Shown here one piece after another: positions 17,101 through 24,563 of a stretch of 64,000 bases of DNA. Position 1 is the stretch's first letter. Each line of letters opens with the position of its first letter. Made by a program: the position numbers and the translations under genes. Below the pieces are notes generated by a model, which saw only the letters and a program-made list of their open reading frames with translations, did no database searches and was not told where the DNA came from. Origin of the DNA: Deltaproteobacteria bacterium (lineage in GTDB: Bacteria; Desulfobacterota; DSM-4660; Desulfatiglandales; HGW-15); the NCBI GenBank assembly GCA_019308985.1, contig JAFDHB010000001.1:28175-92174 (forward strand). The letters are read 5' to 3'.

Positions 17101-18252
17101 ATGCTCAAGCTTCGAGGAAAACCAAAGAATCTTGTCGCTCCACTGCTCGGGCGAGTCTCCTTTTCTTCCGTTAAAAGGAGGGAGCGATCCCGTACCATTC
17201 TTGTCAATCCGAGGCTTTCAGCCAGGGATTTGAGAGATTATCTGGCCGTTATAACTGCTGAAAAAGACATCAGGAGAGTGAAAAATGATTCTATACGTAT
17301 AATATACGCGACAGAAAACGCGGACAGGTTGTGCTCGGGGGATGTGGTTGAGCTCCTGCCCACTGGCTCAATAAATGTTCATTATCAGATCCACTCAAAT
17401 GATAATGTAATTTTCGTTACTTCCAGGTGCAACTGTAAGTGCATTATGTGCCCACAGCCCGCCGACATTAACGAGAGAAGCCTTTTGGATCTCAATTTGG
17501 CACTAGTTTCTTTAATCGACAAATCCACTCAGGAATTGGCCCTTACTGGAGGTGAGCCTACGGTGGTGGGTGAAGATCTTTTCCGCCTAATTCTTGCCTG
17601 CAAACATTTCTTGCCAAACACTTCGCTCCTCTTATTGACCAATGGGATGAAATTCGAAGATTACGAATATACTCGGTTTTTCAGCAGTCTTAAACACCCA
17701 AAACTGACGGTTGGAGTTTCACTGTATGGGGATAACAACATTGAGCACGATTTCATTGTCGCCCTAAAAGGAGCTTTTAATAAAACAATAAGAGGTGTTA
17801 TCAATTTAGCCACCTTTGGGAACCCAATCGAGGTTCGAATAGTAATTCACCGATTCACTTATCAGAGGCTGCCAAGGATCGCCGAGTTTATATACCGAAA
17901 TATGACGTTTGTAAAACACATTGCCTTCATGGGCTTAGAAACTATATGGCGCGCCAGAGAGAATTTGAGGATACTTTGGGTGGAGCCCAACGAAATTATC
18001 CCTTACTTAGACGAGGCGATACATTATCTCAGGCAAAGACGAATGAAGGTGTCAATATACAATATCCCGCTATGTTTACTTCCTGACCATCTCTGGGATC
18101 ATGCACGAAAATCTATCTCGGGTTGGAAAAGGTTTTACCATCTAGAATGTGAATCCTGCAGAGAAAAGGAAAGGTGCTCAGGGGTCTTCACTTCCGGGCG
18201 TAAAGTATTTAAACAGTACATATCTCCTATCCAAAACTCATCTCCAAACTAG
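17101..18252 (+). CDS. hxsC: His-Xaa-Ser system radical SAM maturase HxsC
   Basis: 383 residues. Cx3Cx2C motif at C110, C114, C117 (CNCKCIMC) followed by LALTGGEPTVVG. C-terminal cysteines ECESCREKERC may hold a second cluster. The ATG directly follows the hxsB stop. Second of the two radical SAM enzymes that define the Hxs cluster; the division of labour between them is unknown. The last 15 bases overlap the end of the convergent hxsA. Confidence 0.9.
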   Translation: MLKLRGKPKNLVAPLLGRVSFSSVKRRERSRTILVNPRLSARDLRDYLAVITAEKDIRRVKNDSIRIIYATENADRLCSGDVVELLPTGSINVHYQIHSNDNVIFVTSRCNCKCIMCPQPADINERSLLDLNLALVSLIDKSTQELALTGGEPTVVGEDLFRLILACKHFLPNTSLLLLTNGMKFEDYEYTRFFSSLKHPKLTVGVSLYGDNNIEHDFIVALKGAFNKTIRGVINLATFGNPIEVRIVIHRFTYQRLPRIAEFIYRNMTFVKHIAFMGLETIWRARENLRILWVEPNEIIPYLDEAIHYLRQRRMKVSIYNIPLCLLPDHLWDHARKSISGWKRFYHLECESCREKERCSGVFTSGRKVFKQYISPIQNSSPN

Positions 18253-18837
18253 GTTCTTGATATCCTTTATCTGGACCCATCTCCACTTTGGATTATTAGA
18301 TCCCCACTCAGTTACTAGAACTTCTATGGCTTCTTCTCGACAATTGGTGACATATCCTTGGAATACGGTTTGATCGTTTAACACAACAATAACCTCCCGA
18401 TGATACAATCTTTTAGGGTTTGCCCTCCAATCCGTCGTTCCTTGCCATTTCTTTTGGGCTTGGGGCCGTTTCGATGGTCCAAGATAGGGCGTGGAGGGAG
18501 AAGGAGTTGGAGATATGGAGGGAGAGGAAGGACTTCTCGAAGGAGGCGAATAGGGACTCGTATATCCCGATCGGTGCGAGTAATGGGAACGATGTGAAGA
18601 GTGAGAACGATGAGAACGATGAGAACGATGAGACCGATGCCCCGCGAACGTATGATCATCATCAATATCATCCTGTTGTAACAGCAAAGGACCTGGCTCT
18701 GATGTCAGCTTTACTTGGTCAAGATTAGTGATACTGTAAAGATCGGTATGTTGCGGGGCCTGTTTGCCCTGAGCTTGAGGGGAAAAGAGAAGAAGGGACG
18801 TAAGAAAGCTCAAAATATGACTGATTAGCCTTGCCAT
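18238..18837 (-). CDS. hxsA: His-Xaa-Ser repeat protein HxsA, predicted substrate of the Hxs enzymes
   Basis: 199 residues. Signal peptide (about 1-24, ending AQG), an acidic spacer, then eight consecutive His-Xaa-Ser triplets at residues 67-90 (HRS x4, HSS, HRS, HYS, HRS), a Ser/Pro/Tyr-rich linker (91-130), and a C-terminal small beta-barrel of SH3/Sm-like character (about 147-199, REVIVVLNDQTVFQGYV). HxsA proteins are the presumed targets of the HxsB/C radical SAM enzymes. AAGGGG precedes the ATG. Unlike a co-directional arrangement, this copy is convergent with hxsDBC and has its own promoter, so substrate and enzymes are separately expressed. Confidence 0.88.
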   Translation of the reverse strand: MARLISHILSFLTSLLLFSPQAQGKQAPQHTDLYSITNLDQVKLTSEPGPLLLQQDDIDDDHTFAGHRSHRSHRSHRSHSSHRSHYSHRSGYTSPYSPPSRSPSSPSISPTPSPSTPYLGPSKRPQAQKKWQGTTDWRANPKRLYHREVIVVLNDQTVFQGYVTNCREEAIEVLVTEWGSNNPKWRWVQIKDIKNLVWR

Positions 18838-18899
18838 TACTTCCCCTTGTTAATTAGTCAAAGGTAAAAGCTGAATGGATAGGCCTTTCTTTACAAGAG

Positions 18900-18928
18900 A
18901 ATATTTCATATTGATAAAGAAAAGTCAA
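18900..18928 (-). promoter_or_regulatory. promoter of hxsA
   Basis: TTGACT (18928-18923) - 17 bases - AATATT (18905-18900) on the minus strand. It predicts a start near 18893 and a 56-base leader to the hxsA ATG at 18837. Confidence 0.5.
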
Positions 18929-18977
18929 TATCGAAAAAGCTTTGTCCTCTATTTCCCTTCAAGTTACTAAGGGTCTG

Positions 18978-19010
18978 AAAAGGCTCTGGAAATTTTCCCC
19001 AGAGCCTTTT
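18978..19010 (-). terminator. terminator of the RuvC-Rep operon
   Basis: Perfect 12-bp stem AAAAGGCTCTGG / CCAGAGCCTTTT with a 9-base loop. A-runs and T-runs at both feet allow it to work in either direction; on the minus strand it closes the operon that ends at 19229, and it insulates hxsA. Confidence 0.75.
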
Positions 19011-19228
19011 ATCCCTCTTCCCTGCCCTGCTGAGAACACCCCACCATCTATCCCGCTTATGGGGACCGGACCCGTCTCAGCACGGGTGCGGTTAGGCTTA
19101 ATTTCCAAAAAGCCTAAACTCTGGCTGGGGAAGAGAAGGAAGTAGGGATCGAAGATAAGAAAGAGGAAACGGCTCAAAAGGGACTTGATTTCTCTCTGTC
19201 CCCTCCTCTGGTCGCCTTTAGCCCGGGC

Positions 19229-19744
19229 CTAGTTTTGATTTCCAGTCTGACCATTTCCAGAAGCCAGCATCGCCAGTGCCACCGCATCAAAGACATTGGA
19301 CCAGTACCTCTCCTTCCACTGCCGATCCTGATGGAGGTACACCTTGAGTTCAGGAAACCTGGAAACCACGACCCAGGCGACCTCTTGCTTGGTCGCCTTT
19401 CCATTTCCACAGATAAGTTTTTTCATCTCCCTCGGGGCAAAGCCCAGTATCTTGAGATTCTTCCTTTTGGCGATAACCCTTATCTCATCAACGAAAACAT
19501 TGAGAAGGGCCGCGGTCCTGTTGTTTGCAAAAAAGGCCTTTTCATAAACGAGGACCTGGGGTTTAAGGTCTCTGATTAGCCTGAGGATTATCTTTCGTCC
19601 CTCTTTGAGGGCTTCATGGGGGGATCTTTGTCTTTCAATAACCTTGACTCCGTGGTAAAGCAGGTCCCCGCTATCTACAAAGGCAATGCCCATATGGCGG
19701 AGTCCTGGATCAATGGCAAGGATCTTTGATTTATTTCCTGGCAT
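19229..19744 (-). CDS. RuvC-like nuclease-fold protein (intact catalytic residues)
   Basis: 171 residues with the RNase H/RuvC fold pattern: AIDPG with D12, VLVYEK with E68 at the end of strand 4, and VFDAVALAML with D153 in the last helix. Also KATKQEVAWVVVSRFP, typical of RuvC-like resolvases. It could cut branched DNA in replication or recombination of a mobile replicon. Last gene of a five-gene minus-strand run; 52 bases separate it from its degenerate paralogue. Confidence 0.8.
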   Translation of the reverse strand: MPGNKSKILAIDPGLRHMGIAFVDSGDLLYHGVKVIERQRSPHEALKEGRKIILRLIRDLKPQVLVYEKAFFANNRTAALLNVFVDEIRVIAKRKNLKILGFAPREMKKLICGNGKATKQEVAWVVVSRFPELKVYLHQDRQWKERYWSNVFDAVALAMLASGNGQTGNQN

Positions 19745-19796
19745 AGTTTAAGAGCGGACGGGATAGGAAGAATATTCCCTTCCCGTCCTCTCTGAG

Positions 19797-20303
19797 TTAA
19801 TGATTCATACTTTTATCGATATGATGGAGGTAGACGAGGCCCAAGGCGACCGCCTCAAACATCCTGATGTGATAGGGGTTGAGGTTGGTATTTTCCCTTC
19901 GAAACTCATTGGAAAGAAAAGGATATTCTCGTATGATGAGTTCGGCCATCTGCCTTTTGTTTATCTTCCCGGCTCCCGAGAAAGACGTTTCTATTTTTTC
20001 CAAGGGATATTCGAATATCCTGAGGGACTTTTTTCTGCCAAGTTTTCTTAACTCACAAACAAGATTATCCAGGTTGGGGGAGCTTCTTGAGGGGTGCAGT
20101 TTCTTCAGGGCAAGGACATTTGGCTGGTACCGGAGAATAAGATCTGAAATGATTCCTTTTGCCGCTTCTCTCTTCTCTTTTTGACACTTTCCATTGACGC
20201 TCCTTATCCCCCACTCGATCAACTCAAGGTCTTGGAAAACAGCAATGCCCAGGTATCTTGAGCCCGGATTAATGGATAGGATTCTCTTTGGATTGTTCGT
20301 CAT
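19797..20303 (-). CDS. catalytically degenerate RuvC-like paralogue
   Basis: 168 residues, aligned end to end with the downstream RuvC-like protein: ILSINPGSRYLGIAV against ILAIDPGLRHMGIAF, VLALKKL against VLVYEKA, MFEAVALGL against VFDAVALAM. The three metal-binding positions are N12, K67 and E150 instead of Asp, Glu, Asp, so metal catalysis should be lost while the fold is kept. The frame is intact, which argues for a retained structural or DNA-binding role, perhaps in a heterodimer. Its start overlaps the end of the Rep-like gene by 35 bases. Confidence 0.75.
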   Translation of the reverse strand: MTNNPKRILSINPGSRYLGIAVFQDLELIEWGIRSVNGKCQKEKREAAKGIISDLILRYQPNVLALKKLHPSRSSPNLDNLVCELRKLGRKKSLRIFEYPLEKIETSFSGAGKINKRQMAELIIREYPFLSNEFRRENTNLNPYHIRMFEAVALGLVYLHHIDKSMNH

Positions 20304-21081
20304 ACTTTTGGATGAGGTAGTTAAACAAGGCGCCCCGGCTCTTTTTGATCTCTTGAGGGGGAATCTCCTTGACCTGGCCCAAAACGCTTCTTAAAAGGGT
20401 TTCAGGATATCTTTTGGAGTAGGAGATATACAGGGGTAAGGCCTTGTAGTCATCTAAGGCTAAGGCTAGGTCCAAGGCGAGAACCTCTTCCTTGGTCCTT
20501 GGTGTGAATCCTCTAAAGGCCTCTAAATCCGATTTAGAGGTTTTTTTATCTTCGATATTATCGATATTAAATATATTTTTATTTATCGATATATCGATAG
20601 GGCCAGAGGAAGATTTTTTCTTTTTTTGGCTCAACGGAGCAGAATTTCTGCCCCTTGAGGCCTTATCTGACTGACAGGATTCTGCCCCTCTGCTTGACAG
20701 AAATGTGTCAGCACCTGACAAGGATTTGTCACTCTGAACGACATTCTCTTGCCGGTCTTTAAAATTTGTGGATAACATGTGGATGAACAAGGAGCGGCCT
20801 GTGGACCTTGTCCCGATATACCCTCTCGCCTTCAAGATCTTCAACCACTCCCTGATGGTCCTTTCCTTTATTCCCATATCCTCGGAAATGGTCTTCGTAT
20901 CCCTTATAAGACATCCCCTGCCTTGCTCCGTATTAAGGGCCAAGTATAGGAAAAGCCAGAGGGCCTTGCCCATGGATCGGTAATGCCTTGCTTTCTTGTC
21001 CATGATCAGTTGTTGCCAAAATGATCTTTGGGGTGTCATGTTGTTAGGATTAGCAAAACTTCTTGGCCCAAACATACTCAC
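20269..21081 (-). CDS. winged-helix replication-initiator-like protein
   Basis: 270 residues from a GTG at 21081; ATGs at 21075 and 21039 are alternatives and none has a clear ribosome binding site. Residues about 20-105 form a winged helix (GCLIRDTKTISEDMGIKERT, then IREWLKILKARGYI) as in phage/plasmid replication proteins. A low-complexity linker (S/K-rich, 120-170) follows, then an acidic helical C-terminus. The linker DNA is very AT-rich with TATCGATA repeats and contains a terminator-like hairpin, so the origin may lie inside the gene, as in lambda O. Replication function is inferred. Confidence 0.55.
   Translation of the reverse strand: MSMFGPRSFANPNNMTPQRSFWQQLIMDKKARHYRSMGKALWLFLYLALNTEQGRGCLIRDTKTISEDMGIKERTIREWLKILKARGYIGTRSTGRSLFIHMLSTNFKDRQENVVQSDKSLSGADTFLSSRGAESCQSDKASRGRNSAPLSQKKKKSSSGPIDISINKNIFNIDNIEDKKTSKSDLEAFRGFTPRTKEEVLALDLALALDDYKALPLYISYSKRYPETLLRSVLGQVKEIPPQEIKKSRGALFNYLIQKYDEQSKENPIH
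20520..20599. other. candidate replication origin core inside the Rep-like gene
   Basis: A perfect 8-bp hairpin CCTCTAAA-tccga-TTTAGAGG (20520-20540) followed by seven T, then an AT-rich block with three TATCGATA octamers (20559-20566, 20584-20591, 20592-20599) and one TTCGATA. A perfect DnaA box, TGTGGATAA, lies at 20767-20775. Iterons + AT-rich core + DnaA box within an initiator-like gene fit an origin; AT-rich codons for Ile/Asn/Lys could alone explain part of it. Confidence 0.4.
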
Positions 21082-21217
21082 AGATGGCCTGGGCGATTAA
21101 TTGTATGTTCCGGCGCGCCCCATATAGCTCCTGGTTCGTCAGCTTGGGTATCCCTAGGACGTGTCGGGGGATATCGTAATCATCTCTTTCTTTTGATTTC
21201 GACCATTCCTTTGTCAT
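21050..21217 (-). CDS. hypothetical 55-residue protein
   Basis: ATG at 21217 overlaps the stop of the XRE gene (ATGA), and the frame runs 55 codons (MTKEWSKSKERDDYDIPRH ... AKKFC), then overlaps the Rep-like start region. The coupling and the absence of another gene in this gap support it. No family recognised; basic N-terminus and a Tyr/Trp-containing end. Confidence 0.55.
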   Translation of the reverse strand: MTKEWSKSKERDDYDIPRHVLGIPKLTNQELYGARRNIQLIAQAICEYVWAKKFC

Positions 21218-21501
21218 GTTCGTTTGTTTCTCGATCTACGTTTTAGGCTCTTTTCCTTTTCCCGGATCTCCTTTTTGAGCTGATCCAAGTGATCTTTAAA
21301 GAGGAAGGCTATGGGCGTTCGATAGACGATCTCAAGTTTAAGAAGATTAACCAATTGAGGCAGTTTATTGCCCCGTTCATAGTTAGAGATGGAAGTGGTC
21401 GTTTTAAAGCCCATTAAATAAGCAATGTTCTTTTGGGAAAGACCATTCTTTCTGCGGTAGAGCCTTAGGTAGTTGTTAATCTTGTTGGATTTTTTGGCCA
21501 T
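21214..21501 (-). CDS. XRE-family helix-turn-helix regulator
   Basis: 95 residues. Cro/CI-type HTH at about 8-62 (LRLYRRKNGLSQKNIAYLMG, SISNYERGNKLPQLVNLLKL), followed by a charged coiled tail. First gene of the minus-strand replication-like operon and likely its own repressor. A TTGACA near 21650 (minus strand) is a possible -35, without a good -10. Confidence 0.8.
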   Translation of the reverse strand: MAKKSNKINNYLRLYRRKNGLSQKNIAYLMGFKTTTSISNYERGNKLPQLVNLLKLEIVYRTPIAFLFKDHLDQLKKEIREKEKSLKRRSRNKRT

Positions 21502-21813
21502 AGCCCTCTTATTGATTGAATGTCTGCTGCTTTTAGCCTAGCAAGGTGTGGGAATGAAAAAAGGCGGGGAAATTTCCCTAGAAAAGAAAAAATGCCCGTG
21601 GGGCGCGGTGATATATGGGGCATGAAGTTACGTTAGGTCAGGTCGGATCAGTGTCAAGCGCCATATTTTTATATTATACTTTGTAAGGAATTTTATGTCA
21701 CATGGGATGGACAACTCTATGACGACATTTGCTGTAGCGGCTTGTTAATGGCCATATTACGTCCATATATGATGAAAGGGTGCCTGGACATCTTTATGCC
21801 CCTTGGGGAGGCT

Positions 21814-22015
21814 TGACAGAGTGCGCTGGATTGCCTTAGGATAATTAGGATTCAGGATAGACAATTAGGAGGCGGAGGAACAAAAAGGAGGTCGAAAGGA
21901 GGACCAAAACAATGCTTAGAAAGAGATGGATGCTCAGGCCAGTGGCCCATTGTGATCAGGGGGCGTGAGGGAAACGGAAACATATGAAAAAGAGCCCTTT
22001 TAAGAGGGGCTCTTT
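21814..22015 (+). ncRNA. possible small transcript or leader with an 18-codon ORF
   Basis: TTGACA at 21814-21819 with a TAGGAT-type -10 after 18 bases, then an 18-codon frame at 21912-21968 (MLRKRWMLRPVAH...) preceded by GGAGG at 9 bases, then a strong terminator at 21989-22015. It could be a small RNA, a leader peptide for the HTH gene at 22096, or chance. Nothing else is seen in 21502-22095. Confidence 0.3.
21989..22015 (+). terminator. rho-independent terminator
   Basis: AAAGAGCCC (21989-21997) pairs with GGGCTCTTT (22007-22015), loop of 9, T-rich 3' side; may act in both directions. It lies 80 bases before the HTH gene at 22096. Confidence 0.7.
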
Positions 22016-22095
22016 ATCTTTAGAGAGGGTAGCGGTACAGGTCAATTGTCCCTGTCCCTTTCTTATGATTCTCTAAGACTTCCCCTGGAAATCAT

Positions 22096-22476
22096 ATGGC
22101 TAAAAAGCTCTTTAGGCCTGGGAAAATCTTATCTGACCAGGAAGTGAAAAAAATTTCTGCAGCTATGCACTATATCCTTGATCCACGTTTTTTGGAACAG
22201 GGTCGGAAACATGGTCTTAACGTTGAGGAGATCGTCCGCTTCCAGGCGGTCTCTTACCGGTGTAAAGAGGCCAGAGAGAAACTTGAGATGAGCATCAAGG
22301 AAGTGGCGTTAGCGTTAAAAGTTCCCCAGTATAAATTGAGAGCAATAGAGAAAGGAAGCTTGAAACAGATCGAACCTGAGGTGCTTCAGAAACTCCTTGC
22401 TTTCCTTGGCCTTAAAAGATGGTTTCGCCGATGGAAAGAGGCCAATCCTCAATTGGCGAAAAGGATTGATATTTAA
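22096..22476 (+). CDS. HTH (XRE-like) DNA-binding protein
   Basis: 126 residues. Residues 53-105 carry an HTH: YRCKEAREKLEMSIKEVA then LKVPQYKLRAIEKGSLKQ and a final helix EVLQKLLAFLGL, close to XRE domains. The N-terminal 50 residues are helical and unassigned. Probably a regulator; divergent from the XRE operon at 21501. Ribosome binding site weak. Confidence 0.65.
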   Translation: MAKKLFRPGKILSDQEVKKISAAMHYILDPRFLEQGRKHGLNVEEIVRFQAVSYRCKEAREKLEMSIKEVALALKVPQYKLRAIEKGSLKQIEPEVLQKLLAFLGLKRWFRRWKEANPQLAKRIDI

Positions 22477-22614
22477 TCTGCAAAATGAGACTCCTTGTCC
22501 AGGTATCCTCAACACCGACCAGGGGTGCCGTTCGGCAAAGTCACCCTGATTACCTTCACATTTGGCTGAAAGATATGTCCTCCGATCGGACCTGAGCATA
22601 ATCCCCATAGCGGC

Positions 22615-22654
22615 TGCACAAGAAATTGTGCACTCTGCACTGTTTTTTGTGCAT
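22615..22654 (+). repeat. 40-bp structured repeat, copy D
   Basis: TGCACAA...TTGTGCA then TGCAC...TTGTGCAT, 40 bp, same plan as copies A-C. Lies in the 750-bp gap between the HTH gene and the cysteine protease gene, 185 bp upstream of a sigma-54-like element. Confidence 0.78.
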
Positions 22655-22836
22655 ATCAACCATTCCCCCTTTTGTCCCTTCCGCCCGGACCGACTCCCAA
22701 ATGGTAAGAGGCGTGATCCACCAGCTAAGCTTGATTCCAAAATTCTTTAAGGAAAACAGTCAATTTCGCCCGATTCAGACTTCTGACCACTGATCTTAAC
22801 TTCAATCTCCTGGGAGAAAGAGCCATGAAATCCGCT

Positions 22837-22853
22837 TTGGCACAAAAATTGAT
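22837..22853 (+). promoter_or_regulatory. sigma-54 -24/-12-like promoter element
   Basis: TTGGCAC-N5-TTGA, the best -24 box of the four sites. It predicts a start near 22864. The next gene begins at 23233, leaving a leader of nearly 370 bases in which I find no gene (only a 17-codon frame without ribosome binding site). Confidence 0.5.
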
Positions 22854-23232
22854 ATATATAAAACATGGTATCGATTTTCTCATGCTTCTCCGCTTGTCAC
22901 GTAACCGGATATCTTTAGGGGCTCCCGGAAAAACATCTGAAAGTGTGCCAGCCGGGTCTCAACAGGGCTTCTTTTTTCAGTTCTTTTCAAATCAAAACTA
23001 ACCCTATCCAGGTCATTAGAGGAAGATTGCTGGTCTTGCTTACTTAAATTCAACATCCTTCTTGAATCTCAGTCGGTGTATAGATACTCAATAGCTCATC
23101 TAGAAACGGGCAGTCGAACTGCCCAGCTGAGGATATCCTCAAGGTCAAAGCCCCAGAAGCCCGGCTTTTGTTATTGAGCCACTCATTTCACCTCTAAAAG
23201 GAGCATCAAACAAAAGAAAGGAGGCAATGACG

Positions 23233-24108
23233 ATGGGTGAAAGAAATGAAAAGCTCGGCATGGGCTGGCTTCCGGACTACCCGGACTTCCGAGACTATAC
23301 TTTGGACCACAAAAACATCAAGCCTATGGTCAAGAAGATCGGCGTGGGGGAACCGTCAAAGAACAAGCTTCCAGATTCAAAGGATCTTAGGGAATGGTGC
23401 CCTCCCATAGAGAACCAGGGATCGATCGGATCATGTACAGCCAATGCTGGTGTCGGCATCATGGAATACTATGAGCGGAAGGCCTTTGGAAAACACATTG
23501 ATGCCTCAAGGCTCTTTCTCTACAAGGTCACAAGAAATCTCCTCAACTGGACAGGAGATACCGGAGCCTTTCTCCGGACAACCATGGGGGCCCTGGTCCT
23601 CTTCGGAGTGCCGCCAGAGGAATACTGGCCTTATGAAACAGCTGATTTTGACAAAGAACCTCCTGCCTTCTGTTACGCCTTTGCCCAGAACTATCAAGCC
23701 ATCCAATACGTCCGGCTCGACCCGCCGATGACCCAAAAGGAAGAATTGCTAAAAAGGATCAAGACCCTGATTGCCGCTGGCCTCCCCTCCATGTTTGGTT
23801 TTACCGTCTTCAGCTCTATTGACCAGGCTGGAGATGACGGAAAGATCCCCTACCCTTGCGAGGGAGAAAAGATACTCGGCGGACACGCCGTCGTAGCCGT
23901 CGGATACGACGACAAAGTCAAGATTAAGAATGCCCTCTGCGGTAAGGAGACCTCCAGCGCGCTCCTGATCAGGAATTCATGGGGTACAGGCTGGGGTGAG
24001 AAAGGTTACGGTTGGCTCCCCTATGAGTATGTCTTGAGCGGACTGGCCATCGATTGGTGGACTCTGCTCAAAGGTGAGTGGGTCGATACAGGACAGTTTA
24101 AGCTCTGA
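23233..24108 (+). CDS. papain-like (C1A family) cysteine protease
   Basis: 291 residues from ATG 23233 (GGAGG 8 bases upstream; the ATG at 23227 is too close to it). Catalytic triad of the papain family is present: Cys in ENQGSIGSC, His in GGHAVVAVGYD and Asn in RNSWGTGWGEKGYGW. No signal peptide and no long propeptide; the N-terminal 50 residues (MGWLPDYPDFRDYT) resemble prokaryotic C1A proteins. Cytoplasmic unless exported otherwise. It heads a same-strand group with a membrane protein and a secreted endonuclease. Confidence 0.88.
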   Translation: MGERNEKLGMGWLPDYPDFRDYTLDHKNIKPMVKKIGVGEPSKNKLPDSKDLREWCPPIENQGSIGSCTANAGVGIMEYYERKAFGKHIDASRLFLYKVTRNLLNWTGDTGAFLRTTMGALVLFGVPPEEYWPYETADFDKEPPAFCYAFAQNYQAIQYVRLDPPMTQKEELLKRIKTLIAAGLPSMFGFTVFSSIDQAGDDGKIPYPCEGEKILGGHAVVAVGYDDKVKIKNALCGKETSSALLIRNSWGTGWGEKGYGWLPYEYVLSGLAIDWWTLLKGEWVDTGQFKL

Positions 24109-24170
24109 ACCCTGGAGTAAAATAGGCTGAGAAGACAATCAGCGCAAACAGTAATCAAAGGAGAAAAACC

Positions 24171-24563
24171 ATGGATCCCAATCTTTTTCACATCGACTGG
24201 GAAAGGCTCTTTGAAGTCCTGGTGGCCATTGTCGTTGCTTCTTTCTTGGTAGAGCGTGCCTTGGCGCTATTGTTTGAATCCCGCTTCTTTATAAGACATG
24301 CACAGGGTAGGAGTTTGAAGGAACTTATTGCCTTTATTGTTGGAGCTGGCATCTGCTGGTATTGGGACTTCGACGCCTTCAGCATGATTTTTCTCAAGGC
24401 CAAGGTAACAGCCCTTGGAACGATTATTACTGGGGCTATTGTTGCCGGAGGCAGTAAAGCATCTCTCAAGCTCTTCCGTGATGTCCTGGGTCTTAAGAGC
24501 AGCGCCGAGGCAGCCAGGCTGGAGACGCTCAAGGCCGCTCAAAAAGGAGGGGCTCCCTCATGA
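24171..24563 (+). CDS. small membrane protein of unknown function
   Basis: 130 residues with hydrophobic helices at about 14-33, 47-65 and 76-92 (VTALGTIITGAIVAGGSKAS), and a basic C-terminal tail. GGAGA lies upstream of the ATG. The last four bases overlap the start of the endonuclease gene (ATGA), so the two are translationally coupled. Size and topology recall a holin-like or channel protein, but that is speculation. Confidence 0.6.
   Translation: MDPNLFHIDWERLFEVLVAIVVASFLVERALALLFESRFFIRHAQGRSLKELIAFIVGAGICWYWDFDAFSMIFLKAKVTALGTIITGAIVAGGSKASLKLFRDVLGLKSSAEAARLETLKAAQKGGAPS

Noticed and set aside
18600..18640. 9-bp tandem DNA repeat as a microsatellite or array
   Set aside because: It is the codon-level reflection of the His-Xaa-Ser triplets of HxsA.
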